NCBI GenBank assembly: GCA_964019155.1
Contig: OZ025240.1
Location: 90,785,461 to 90,849,460 of the forward strand
DNA from: Osedax fenrisi
Lineage: Eukaryota; Annelida; Polychaeta; Sabellida; Siboglinidae
Length of the DNA stretch: 64,000 bases
Direction of reading: 5' to 3'
The notes below the pieces were generated by a model. The model did no database searches. It was not told the origin of the DNA and worked only from the letters and a program-made list of their open reading frames with translations. Below, piece after piece: positions 37,101-52,300 of this stretch (within the stretch, counting starts at the first letter, position 1; each line of letters opens with the position of its first letter). The position numbers and the translations under genes were made by a program.

Positions 37101-40100
37101 TTCAAATATCTATTACGAACAAACCGTACTTTTCAAATATCTAGTACGAACGAACCGTACTTTTCAAATATCTAGAACGAACGAACCGTACTTTTCAAAT
37201 ATCTAATACAGACGAACCGTACTTTTCAAATATCTAGTACGAACGAACCATACTTTTCAAATATCTAGTACGAACGAACCGTACTTTTCAAATATCTATT
37301 ACGAAAGAACCGTACTTTTCAAATATCTAGTACGAACGAACCGTACTTTTCAAATATCTATTACGAACGAACCGTACTTTTCAAATATCTATTACGAACG
37401 AACCGTACTTTTAAAATATCTATTACGAACGAACCGTACTTTTCAAATATCTATTACGAAAGAACCGTACTTTTCAAATATCTAGTACGAACGAACCGTA
37501 CTTTTCAAATATCTAGTACGAACGAACCGTACTTTTCAAATATCTATTACGAAAGAACCGTACTTTTCAAATATCTAGTACGAACGAACCGTACTTTTCA
37601 AATATCTATTACGAACGAACCGTACTTTTCAAATATCTATTACGAACGAACCGTACTTTTAAAATATCTATTACGAACGAACCGTACTTTTCAAATATCT
37701 ATTACGAAAGAACCGTACTTTTCAAATATCTAGTACGAACGAACCGTACTTTTCAAATATCTAGTACGAACGAACCGTACTTTTCAAATATCTATTACGA
37801 AAGAACCGTACTTTTCAAATATCTAGTACGAACGAACCGTACTTATCAAATATCTATTACGAACGAACCGTACTTTTCAAATATCTATTACGAACGAACC
37901 GTACTTTTAAAATATCTATTACGAACGAACCGTACTTTTCAAATATCTAGAACGAACGAACCGTACTTTTCAAATATCTAATACAGACGAACCGTACTTT
38001 TCAAATATATAATACAGACGAACCGTACTTTTCAAATATCTAGAACGAAAGAACCGTACTTTTCAAATATCTAATACAGACGAACCGTACTTTTCAAATA
38101 TCTAGTACGAAAGAACCGTACTTTTCAAATATCTATTACGAACGAACCGTACTTTTAAAATATATATTACGAACGAACCGTACTTTTCAAATATCTAGAA
38201 CGAACGAACCGTACTTTTCAAATATCTAATACAGACGAACCGTACTTTTCAAATATCTAGTACGAAAGAACCGTACTTTTCAAATATCTATTACGAACGA
38301 ACCGTACTTTTCAAATATCTAATACGAACGAACCGTACTTTTCAAATATCTATTACGAACGAACCGTACTTTTCAAATATCTAGTACAGACGAACCGTAC
38401 TTTTCAAATATCTAGTACGAAAGAACCGTACTTTTCAAATATCTATTACGAACGAACCGTACTTTTCAAATATCTAATACGAACGAACCGTACTTTTCAA
38501 ATATCTAGTACAGACGAACCGTACTTTTCAAATATCTAGTACGAAAGAACCGTACTTTATAAATAACTATTACGAACGTACCGTACTTTTCAAATATCTA
38601 ATACGAACGAACCGTACTTTTCAAATATCTATTACGAACGAACCGTACTTTTCAAATATCTAGTACAGACGAACCGTACTTTTCAAATATCTATTACGAA
38701 CGAACCGTACTTTTCAAATATCTATTACGAAAGAACCGTACTTTTCAAATATCTAGTACGAACGAACCGTACTTTTCAAATATCTATTACGAACGAACCG
38801 TACTTTTCAAATATCTATTACGAACGAACCGTACTTTTAAAATATCTATTACGAACGAACCGTACTTTTCAAATATCTATTACGAAAGAACCGTACTTTT
38901 CAAATATCTAGTACGAACGAACCGTACTTTTCAAATATCTAGTACGAACGAACCGTACTTTTCAAATATCTATTACGAAAGAACCGTACTTTTCAAATAT
39001 CTAGTACGAACGAACCGTACTTTTCAAATATCTAATACAGACGAACCGTACTTTTCAAATATCTAGAACGAACGAACCGTACTTTTCAAATATCTAATAC
39101 AGACGAACCGTACTTTTCAAATATCTAGTACGAAAGAACCGTACTTTTCAAATATCTATTACGAACGAACCGTACTTTTAAAATATCTATTACGAACGAA
39201 CCGTACTTTTCAAATATCTAGAACGAACGAACCGTACTTTTCAAATATCTAATACAGACGAACCGTACTTTTCAAATATCTAGTACGAAAGAACCGTACT
39301 TTTCAAATATCTAGTACAGACGAACCGTACTTTTCAAATATCTAGAACGAACGAAACGTACTTTTCAAATATCTAATACAGACGAACCGTACTTTTCAAA
39401 TATCTAATACAGACGAACCGTACTTTTCAAATATCTAGAACGAACGAACCGTACTTTTCAAATATCTAATACAGACGAACCGTACTTTTCAAATATCTAG
39501 TACGAAAGAACCGTACTTTTCAAATATCTATTACGAACGAACCGTACTTTTAAAATATCTATTACGAACGAACCGTACTTTTCAAATATCTAGAACGAAC
39601 GAACCGTACTTTTCAAATATCTAATACAGACGAACCGTATTTTTCAAATATCTAGTACGAAAGAACCGTACTTTTCAAATATCTATTACGAACGAACCGT
39701 ACTTTTCAAATATCTAATACGAACGAACCGTACTTTTCAAATATATATTACGAACGAACCGTACTTTTCAAATATCTAGTACAGACGAACCGTACTTTTC
39801 AAATATCTAGTACGAAAGAACCGTACTTTTCAAATATCTATTACGAACGAACCGTACTTTTCAAATATCTAATACGAACGAACCGTACTTTTCAAATATC
39901 TAGTACAGACGAACCGTACTTTTCAAATATCTAGTGCGAACGAACCGTACTTTTCAAATATCTATTACGAAAGAACCGTACTTTTCAAATATCTAGTACA
40001 GACGAACCGTACTTTTCAAATATCTATTACGAACGAACCGTACTTTTCAAATATCTAGTACGAACGAACCGTACTTTTCAAATATCTATTACGAACGAAC

Positions 40101-43100
40101 CGTACTTTTCAAATATCTATTACGAACGAACCGTACTTTTTAAATATCTATTACGAACGAACCGTACTTTTCAAATATCTAGTACGAACGAACCGTACTT
40201 TTCAAATATCTAGTACGAACGAACCGTACTTTTCAAATATCTAGAACGAACCAACCGTACTTTTCAAATATCTATTACTAACGAACCGTACTTTTCAAAT
40301 ATCTAGTACGAACGAACCGTACTTTTCAAATATCTAGTACGAACCAACCGTACTTTTCAAATATCTATTACGAATGAACCGTACTTTTCAAATATCTTGT
40401 ACGAACGAACCGTACTTTTCAAATATCTATTACGAACGAACCGTACTTTTCAAATATCTAGTACGAACGAACCGTACTTTTCAAATATCTAGTACGAACG
40501 AACCGTTCTTTTCAAATATCTATTACGAACGAACCGTACTTTTCAAATATCTAGTACGAACGAACCGTACTTTTCAAATATCTATTACGAACGAACCGTA
40601 CTTTTAAAATATCTATTACGAACGAACCGTACTTTTCAAATATCTAGAACGAACGAACCGTACTTTTCAAATATCTAATACAGACGAACCGTACTTTTCA
40701 AATATCTAGTACAGACGAACCGTACTTTTCAAATATCTAGTACGAAAGAACCGTACTTTTCAAATATCTATTACGAACGAACCGTACTTTTCAAATATCT
40801 AGTACGAACGAACCGTACTTTTCAAATATCTATTACGAACGAACCGTACTTTTCAAATATCTAGTACGAACGAACCGTACTTTTCAAATATCTAGTACGA
40901 ACGAACCGTACTTTTCAAATATCTAGAACGAACGAACCGTACTTTTCAAATATCTAATACAGACGAACCGTACTTTTCAAATATCTAATACAGACGAACC
41001 GTACTTTTCAAATATCTAGAACGAACGAACCGTACTTTTCAAATATCTAATAAAGACGAACCGTACTTTTCAAATATCTAGTACGAACGAACCGTACTTT
41101 TCAAATATCTAATACGAACGAACCGTACTTTTCAAATATCTATTACGAACGAACCGTACTTTTCAAATATCTATTACGAACGAACCGTACTTTTCAAATA
41201 TCTAGTACGAACCAACCGTACTTTTCAAATATCTATTACGAATGAACCGTACTTTTCAAATATCTAGTACGAACGAACCGTACTTTTCAAATATCTAGTA
41301 CGAACGAACCGTATTTTTCAAATATCTATTACTAACGAACCGTACTTTTCAAATATCTAGTACGAACGAACCGTACTTTTCAAATATCTAGTACGAACGA
41401 ACCGTACTTTTCAAATATCTAGTACGAACGAACCGTACTTTTAAAATATCTAGTACGAACGAACTGTACTTTTCAAATATCTAGTACGAACGAACCGTAC
41501 TTTTCAAATATCTAGTACGAACGAACCGTACTTTTCAAATATCTATTACGAACGAACCGTACTTTTCAAATATCTAGTACGAACGAACCGTACTTTTCAA
41601 ATATCTATTACAAACGAACCGTACTTTTCAAATATCTATTACTAACGAACCGTTCTTTTCAAATATCTAGTACGAACGAACCGTACTTTTCAAATATCTA
41701 GTACGAACGAACCGTACTTTTCAAATATCTATTACGAACGAACCGTACTTTTCAAATATCTATTACGAACTGACCGTACTTTTAAAATATCTATTACGAA
41801 CGAACCGTACTTTTCAAATATCTAGAACGAACGAACCGTACTTTTCAAATATCTAATACAGACGAACCGTACTTTTCAAATATCTAGTACGAAAGAACCG
41901 TACTTTTCAAATATCTATTACGAACGAACCGTACTTTTAAAATATCTATTACGAACGAACCGTACCTTTCCAATATCTAGAACGAACGAACCGTACTTTT
42001 CAAATATCTAATACAGAGAACCGTACTTTTCAAATATCTAGTACAGACGAACCGTACTTTTCAAATATCTATTACGAACGAACCGTACTTTTCAAATATC
42101 TAGTACGAACGAACCGTACTTTTCAAATATCTATTACGAAAGAACCGTACTTTTCAAATATCTAGTACGAACGAACCGTACTTTTCAAATATCTATTACG
42201 AACGAACCGTACTTTTCAAATATCTATTACGAAAGAACCGTACTTTTCAAATATCTATTACGAACGAACCGTACTTTTCAAATATCTAGTACGAACGAAC
42301 CGTACTTTTCAAATATCTATTACGAAAGAACCGTACTTTACAAATATCTATTACGAAAGAACCGTACTTTTCAAATATCTATTACGAACGAACCGTACTT
42401 TTCAAATATCTAGTGCGAACGAACCGTACTTTTCAAATATCTATTACGAAAGAACCGTACTTTTCAAATATCTAGTACAGACGAACCGTACTTTTCAAAT
42501 ATCTATTACGAACGAACCGTACTTTTCAAATATCTAGTACGAACGAACCGTACTTTTCAAATATCTATTACGAACGAACCGTACTTTTCAAATATCTATT
42601 ACGAACGAACCGTACTTTTTAAATATCTATTACGAACGAACCGTACTTTTCAAATATCTAGTACGAACGAACCGTACTTTTCAAATATCTAGTACGAACG
42701 AACCGTACTTTTCAAATATCTAGAACGAACCAACCGTACTTTTCAAATATCTATTACTAACGAACCGTACTTTTCAAATATCTAGTACGAACGAACCGTA
42801 CTTTTCAAATATCTAGTACGAACCAACCGTACTTTTCAAATATCTATTACGAATGAACCGTACTTTTCAAATATCTTGTACGAACGAACCGTACTTTTCA
42901 AATATCTATTACGAACGAACCGTACTTTTCAAATATCTAGTACGAACGAACCGTACTTTTCAAATATCTAGTACGAACGAACCGTACTTTTCAAATATCT
43001 ATTACGAACGAACCGTACTTTTCAAATATCTAGTACGAACGAACCGTACTTTTCAAATATCTATTACGAACGAACCGTACTTTTAAAATATCTATTACGA

Positions 43101-44925
43101 ACGAACCGTACTTTTCAAATATCTAGAACGAACGAACCGTACTTTTCAAATATCTAATACAGACGAACCGTACTTTTCAAATATCTAGTACAGACGAACC
43201 GTACTTTTCAAATATCTAGTACGAAAGAACCGTACTTTTCAAATATCTATTACGAACGAACCGTACTTTTCAAATATCTAGTACGAACGAACCGTACTTT
43301 TAAAATATCTATTACGAACGAACCGTACTTTTCAAATATCTAGTACGAACGAACCGTACTTTTCAAATATCTAGTACGAACGAACCGTACTTTTCAAATA
43401 TCTAGAACGAACGAACCGTACTTTTCAAATATCTAATACAGACGAACCGTACTTTTCAAATATCTAATACAGACGAACCGTACTTTTCAAATATCTAGAA
43501 CGAACGAACCGTACTTTTCAAATATCTAATAAAGACGAACCGTACTTTTCAAATATCTAGTACAACGAACCGTACTTTTCAAATATCTAATACGAACGAA
43601 CCGTACTTTTCAAATATCTATTACGAACGAACCGTACTTTTCAAATATCTATTACGAACGAACCGTACTTTTCAAATATCTAGTACGAACCAACCGTACT
43701 TTTCAAATATCTATTACGAATGAACCGTACTTTTCAAATATATTGTACGAACGAACCGTACTTTTCAAATATCTATTACGAACGAACCGTACTTTTCAAA
43801 TATCTAGTACGAACGAACCGTACTTTTTAAATATCTAGAACGAACGAACCGTACTTTTCAAATATCTAATAAAGACGAACCGTACTTTTCAAATATCTAG
43901 TACGAACGAACCGTACTTTTCAAATATCTAATACGAACGAACCGTACTTTTCAAATATCTAGAACGAACGAAACGTACTTTTCAAATATCTAATACAGAC
44001 GAACCGTACTTTTCAAATATCTAATACAGACGAACCGTACTTTTCAAATATCTAGAACGAACGAACCGTACTTTTCAAATATCTAATACAGACGAACCGT
44101 ACTTTTCAAATATCTAGTACGAAAGAACCGTACTTTTCAAATATCTATTACGAACGAACCGTACTTTTAAAATATCTATTACGAACGAACCGTACTTTTC
44201 AAATATCTAGAACGAACGAACCGTACTTTTCAAATATCTAATACAGACGAACCGTATTTTTCAAATATCTAGTACGAAAGAACCGTACTTTTCAAATATC
44301 TATTACGAACGAACCGTACTTTTCAAATATCTAATACGAACGAACCGTACTTTTCAAATATCTATTACGAACGAACCGTACTTTTCAAATATCTAGTACA
44401 GACGAACCGTACTTTTCAAATATCTAGTACGAAAGAACCGTACTTTTCAAATATCTATTACGAACGAACCGTACTTTTCAAATATCTAATACGAACGAAC
44501 CGTACTTTTCAAATATCTAGTACAGACGAACCGTACTTTTCAAATATCTAGTACGAAAGAACCGTACTTTATAAATAACTATTACGAACGTACCGTACTT
44601 TTCAAATATCTAATACGAACGAACCGTACTTTTCAAATATCTATTACGAACGAACCGTACTTTTCAAATATCTAGTACAGACGAACCGTACTTTTCAAAT
44701 ATCTATTACGAACGAACCGTACTTTTCAAATATCTAGTACGAACGAACCGTACTTTTCAAATATCTATTACGAAAGAACCGTACTTTTCAAATATCTAGT
44801 ACGAACGAACCGTACTTTTCAAATATCTAGTACGAACGAACCGTACTTTTCAAATATCTATTACGAAAGAACCGTACTTTTCAAATATCTATTACGAACG
44901 AACCGTACTTTTCAAATATCTAGTG
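31119..44925 (+). repeat. Irregular higher-order repeats tagged by rare monomers
   Basis: A distinctive monomer with TTTATAAATAACTA and GAACGTACC recurs at 31119, 32421, 33878, 35459, 36296, 38559 and 44571 (42, 47, 51, 27, 73 and 194 monomers apart). A second tag, AGTGCGAAC, recurs at 32744, 34232, 36650, 39936, 42415 and 44925. Each tag sits in a conserved local context, but the intervals differ, showing blocks that were duplicated and then shortened or extended by whole monomers. Confidence 0.8.
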
Positions 44926-47900
44926 CGAACGAACCGTACTTTTCAAATATCTATTACGAAAGAACCGTACTTTTCAAATATCTAGTACAGACGAACCGTA
45001 CTTTTCAAATATCTATTACGAACGAACCGTACTTTTCAAATATCTAGTACGAACGAACCGTACTTTTCAAATATCTATTACGAACGAACCGTACTTTTCA
45101 AATATCTATTACGAACGAACCGTACTTTTTAAATATCTATTACGAACGAACCGTACTTTTCAAATATCTAGTACGAACGAACCGTACTTTTCAAATATCT
45201 AGTACGAACGAACCGTACTTTTCAAATATCTAGAACGAACCAACCGTACTTTTCAAATATCTATTACTAACGAACCGTACTTTTCAAATATCTAGTACGA
45301 ACGAACCGTACTTTTCAAATATCTAGTACGAACCAACCGTACTTTTCAAATATCTATTACGAATGAACCGTACTTTTCAAATATCTTGTACGAACGAACC
45401 GTACTTTTCAAATATCTATTACGAACGAACCGTACTTTTCAAATATCTAGTACGAACGAACCGTACTTTTCAAATATCTAGTACGAACGAACCGTACTTT
45501 TCAAATATCTATTACGAACGAACCGTACTTTTCAAATATCTAGTACGAACGAACCGTACTTTTCAAATATCTATTACGAACGAACCGTACTTTTAAAATA
45601 TCTATTACGAACGAACCGTACTTTTCAAATATCTAGAACGAACGAACCGTACTTTTCAAATATCTAATACAGACGAACCGTACTTTTCAAATATCTAGTA
45701 CAGACGAACCGTACTTTTCAAATATCTAGTACGAAAGAACCGTACTTTTCAAATATCTATTACGAACGAACCGTACTTTTCAAATATCTAGTACGAACGA
45801 ACCGTACTTTTCAAATATCTATTACGAACGAACCGTACTTTTCAAATATCTAGTACGAACGAACCGTACTTTTCAAATATCTAGTACGAACGAACCGTAC
45901 TTTTCAAATATCTAGAACGAACGAACCGTACTTTTCAAATATCTAATACAGACGAACCGTACTTTTCAAATATCTAATACAGACGAACCGTACTTTTCAA
46001 ATATCTAGAACGAACGAACCGTACTTTTCAAATATCTAATAAAGACGAACCGTACTTTTCAAATATCTAGTACGAACGAACCGTACTTTTCAAATATCTA
46101 ATACGAACGAACCGTACTTTTCAAATATCTATTACGAACGAACCGTACTTTTCAAATATCTATTACGAACGAACCGTACTTTTCAAATATCTAGTACGAA
46201 CCAACCGTACTTTTCAAATATCTATTACGAATGAACCGTACTTTTCAAATATATTGTACGAACGAACCGTACTTTTCAAATATCTATTACGAACGAACCG
46301 TACTTTTCAAATATCTAGTACGAACGAACCGTACTTTTCAAATATCTAGTACGAACGAACCGTACTTTTCAAATATCTAGTACGAACGAACCGTATTTTT
46401 CAAATATCTATTACTAACGAACCGTACTTTTCAAATATCTAGTACGAACGAACCGTACTTTTCAAATATCTAGTACGAACGAACCGTACTTTTCAAATAT
46501 CTAGTACGAACGAACCGTACTTTTAAAATATCTAGTACGAACGAACTGTACTTTTCAAATATCTAGTACGAACGAACCGTACTTTTCAAATATCTAGTAC
46601 GAACGAACCGTACTTTTCAAATATCTATTACGAACGAACCGTACTTTTCAAATATCTAGTACGAACGAACCGTACTTTTCAAATATCTATTACAAACGAA
46701 CCGTACTTTTCAAATATCTATTACTAACGAACCGTTCTTTTCAAATATCTAGTACGAACGAACCGTACTTTTCAAATATCTAGTACGAACGAACCGTACT
46801 TTTCAAATATCTATTACGAACGAACCGTACTTTTCAAATATCTATTACGAACTGACCGTACTTTTAAAATATCTATTACGAACGAACCGTACTTTTCAAA
46901 TATCTAGAACGAACGAACCGTACTTTTCAAATATCTAATACAGACGAACCGTACTTTTCAAATATCTAGTACGAAAGAACCGTACTTTTCAAATATCTAT
47001 TACGAACGAACCGTACTTTTAAAATATCTATTACGAACGAACCGTACCTTTCCAATATCTAGAACGAACGAACCGTACTTTTCAAATATCTAATACAGAG
47101 AACCGTACTTTTCAAATATCTAGTACAGACGAACCGTACTTTTCAAATATCTATTACGAACGAACCGTACTTTTCAAATATCTAGTACGAACGAACCGTA
47201 CTTTTCAAATATCTAGTACGAACGAACCGTACTTTTCAAATATCTATTACGAACGAACCGTACTTTTCAAATATCTAGTACGAACGAACCGTACTTTTCA
47301 AATATCTATTACGAACGAACCGTACTTTTAAAATATCTATTACGAACGAACCGTACTTTTCAAATATCTAGAACGAACGAACCGTACTTTTCAAATATCT
47401 AATACAGACGAACCGTACTTTTCAAATATCTAGTACAGACGAACCGTACTTTTCAAATATCTAGTACGAAAGAACCGTACTTTTCAAATATCTATTACGA
47501 ACGAACCGTACTTTTCAAATATCTAGTACGAACGAACCGTACTTTTCAAATATCTATTACGAACGAACCGTACTTTTCAAATATCTAGTACGAACGAACC
47601 GTACTTTTCAAATATCTAGTACGAACGAACCGTACTTTTCAAATATCTAGAACGAACGAACCGTACTTTTCAAATATCTAATACAGACGAACCGTACTTT
47701 TCAAATATCTAATACAGACGAACCGTACTTTTCAAATATCTAGAACGAACGAACCGTACTTTTCAAATATCTAATAAAGACGAACCGTACTTTTCAAATA
47801 TCTAGTACGAACGAACCGTACTTTTCAAATATCTAATACGAACGAACCGTACTTTTTAAATATCTATTACGAACGAACCGTACTTTTCAAATATCTATTA

Positions 47901-49320
47901 CGAACGAACCGTACTTTTCAAATATCTAGTACGAACCAACCGTACTTTTCAAATATCTATTACGAATGAACCGTACTTTTCAAATATATTGTACGAACGA
48001 ACCGTACTTTTCAAATATCTATTACGAACGAACCGTACTTTTCAAATATCTAGTACGAACGAACCGTACTTTTCAAATATCTAGTACGAACGAACCGTAC
48101 TTTTCAAATATCTAGTACGAACGAACCGTATTTTTCAAATATCTATTACTAACGAACCGTACATTTCAAATATCTAGTACGAACGAACCGTACTTTTCAA
48201 ATATCTAGTACGAACGAACCGTACTTTTCAAATATCTAGTACGAACGAACCGTACTTTTAAAATATCTAGTACGAACGAACTGTACTTTTCAAATATCTA
48301 GTACGAACGAACCGTACTTTTCAAATATCTAGTACGAACGAACCGTACTTTTCAAATATCTATTACGAACGAACCGTACTTTTCAAATATCTAGTACGAA
48401 CGAACCGTACTTTTCAAATATCTATTACAAACGAACCGTACTTTTCAAATATCTATTACTAACGAACCGTTCTTTTCAAATATCTAGTACGAACGAACCG
48501 TACTTTTCAAATATCTAGTACGAACGAACCGTACTTTTCAAATATCTATTACGAACGAACCGTACTTTTCAAATATCTATTACGAACGAACCGTACTTTT
48601 AAAATATCTATTACGAACGAACCGTACTTTTCAAATATCTAGAACGAACGAACCGTACTTTTCAAATATCTAATACAGACGAACCGTACTTTTCAAATAT
48701 CTAGTACGAAAGAACCGTACTTTTCAAATATCTATTACGAACGAACCGTACTTTTAAAATATCTATTACGAACGAACCGTACCTTTCCAATATCTAGAAC
48801 GAACGAACCGTACTTTTCAAATATCTAATACAGAGAACCGTACTTTTCAAATATCTAGTACAGACGAACCGTACTTTTCAAATATCTATTACGAACGAAC
48901 CGTACTTTTCAAATATCTAGTACGAACGAACCGTACTTTTCAAATATCTATTACGAACGAACCGTACTTTTCAAATATCTAGTACGAACGAACCGTACTT
49001 TTCAAATATCTATTACGAAAGAACCGTACTTTTCAAATATCTATTACGAACGAACCGTACTTTTCAAATATCTAGTACGAACGAACCGTACTTTTCAAAT
49101 ATCTATTACGAAAGAACCGTACTTTACAAATATCTAGTACAGACGAACCTTACTTTTCAAATATCTATTACGAACGAACCGTACTTTTCAAATATCTAGT
49201 ACGAACGAACCGTACTTTTTAAATATCTATTACGAACGAACCGTACTTTTCAAATATCTATTACGAACGAACCGTACTTTTCAAATATCTATTACGAACG
49301 AACCGTACTTTTCAAATATC

Positions 49321-52300
49321 TAGAACGAACCAACCGTACTTTTCAAATATCTATTACTAACGAACCGTACTTTTCAAATATCTAGTACGAACGAACCGTA
49401 CTTTTCAAATATCTAGTACGAACCAACCGTACTTTTCAAATATCTATTACGAATGAACCGTACTTTTCAAATATCTTGTACGAACGAACCGTACTTTTCA
49501 AATATCTATTACGAACGAACCGTACTTTTCAAATATCTAGTACGAACGAACCGTACTTTTCAAATATCTAGTACGAACGAACCGTACTTTTCAAATATCT
49601 ATTACGAACGAACCGTACTTTTCAAATATCTAGTACGAACGAACCGTACTTTTCAAATATCTATTACGAACGAACCGTACTTTTAAAATATCTATTACGA
49701 ACGAACCGTACTTTTCAAATATCTAGAACGAACGAACCGTACTTTTCAAATATCTAATACAGACGAACCGTACTTTTCAAATATCTAGTACAGACGAACC
49801 GTACTTTTCAAATATCTAGTACGAAAGAACCGTACTTTTCAAATATCTATTACGAACGAACCGTACTTTTCAAATATCTATTACGAACGAACCGTACTTT
49901 TCAAATATCTATTACGAACGAACCGTACTTTTCAAATATCTATTACGAACGAACCGTACTTTTCAAATATCTAGTACGAACGAACCGTACTTTTCAAATA
50001 TCTATTACGAACGAACCGTACTTTTCAAATATCTAGAACGAACCAACCGTACTTTTCAAATATCTATTACTAACGAACCGTACTTTTCAAATATCTAGTA
50101 CGAACGAACCGTACTTTTCAAATATCTAGTACGAACCAACCGTACTTTTCAAATATCTATTACGAATGAACCGTACTTTTCAAATATCTTGTACGAACGA
50201 ACCGTACTTTTCAAATATCTATTACGAACGAACCGTACTTTTCAAATATCTAGTACGAACGAACCGTACTTTTCAAATATCTAGTACGAACGAACCGTAC
50301 TTTTCAAATATCTATTACGAACGAACCGTACTTTTCAAATATCTAGTACGAACGAACCGTACTTTTCAAATATCTATTACGAACGAACCGTACTTTTAAA
50401 ATATCTATTACGAACGAACCGTACTTTTCAAATATCTAGAACGAACGAACCGTACTTTTCAAATATCTAATACAGACGAACCGTACTTTTCAAATATCTA
50501 GTACAGACGAACCGTACTTTTCAAATATTTAGTACGAAAGAACCGTACTTTTCAAATATCTATTACGAACGAACCGTACTTTTCAAATATCTAGTACGAA
50601 CGAACCGTACTTTTCAAATATCTATTACGAACGAACCGTACTTTTCAAATATCTATTACGAACGATCCGTACTTTTCAAATATCTAGTACGAACGAACCG
50701 TACTTTTCAAATATCTAATACGAACGAACCGTACTTTTCAAATATCTATTACGAACGAACCGTACTTTTCAAATATCTATTACGAACGAACCGTACTTTT
50801 CAAATATCTAGTACGAACCAACCGTACTTTTCAAATATCTATTACGAATGAACCGTACTTTTCAAATATCTTGTACGAACGAACCGTACTTTTCAAATAT
50901 CTATTACGAACGAACCGTACTTTTCAAATATCTAGTACGAACGAACCGTACTTTTCAAATATCTAGTACGAACGAACCGTACTTTTCAAATATCTAGTAC
51001 GATCGAACCGTATTTTTCAAATATCTATTACTAACGAACCGTACTTTTCAAATATCTAGTACGAACGAACCGTACTTTTCAAATATCTAGTACGAACGAA
51101 CCGTACTTTTCAAATATCTAGTACGAACGAACCGTACTTTTAAAATATCTAGTACGAACGAACCGTACTTTTCAAATATCTAGTACGAACGAACCGTACT
51201 TTTAAAATATCTAGTACGAACGAACCGTACTTTTCAAATATCTATTACGAACGAACCGTACTTTTAAAATATCTATTACGAACGAACCGTACTTTTCAAA
51301 TATCTAGAACGAACGAACCGTACTTTTCAAATATCTAATACAGACGAACCGTACTTTTCAAATATCTAGAACGAACGAACCGTACTTTTCAAATATCTAA
51401 TACAGACGAACCGTACTTTTCAAATATCTAGTACGAAAGAACCGTACTTTTCAAATATCTATTACGAACGAACCGTACTTTTAAAATATCTATTACGAAC
51501 GAACCGTACTTTTCAAATATCTAGAACGAACGAACCGTACTTTTCAAATATCTAATACAGACGAACCGTACTTTTCAAATATATAGTACGAAAGAACCGT
51601 ACTTTTCAAATATCTATTACGAACGAACCGTACTTTTCAAATATCTAATACGAACGAACCTTACTTTTCAAATATCTAATACGAACGAACCGTACTTTTC
51701 AAATATCTATTACGAACGAACCGTACTTTTCAAATATCTAGTACGAACGAACCGTACTTTTCAAATATCTATTACGAAAGAACCGTACTTTTCAAATATC
51801 TAGTACGAACGAACCGTACTTTTCAAATATCTAGTACGAACGAACCGTACTTTTCAAATATCTATTACGAAAGAACCGTACTTTTCAAATATCTATTACG
51901 AAAGAACCGTACTTTTCAAATATCTATTACGAACGAACCGTACTTTTCAAATATCTAGTACGAACGAACCGTACTTTTCAAATATCTATTACGAAAGAAC
52001 CGTACTTTTCAAATATCTAGTACAGACGAACCGTACTTTTCAAATATCTATTACGAACGAACCGTACTTTTCAAATATCTAGTACGAACGAACCGTACTT
52101 TTCAAATATCTATTACGAACGAACCGTACTTTTCAAATATCTATTACGAACGAACCGTACTTTTCAAATATCTATTACGAACGAACCGTACTTTTCAAAT
52201 ATCTAGTACGAACGAACCGTACTTTTCAAATATCTAGTACGAACGAACCGTACTTTTAAAATATCTAGTACGAACGAACCGTACTTTTCAAATATCTAGT

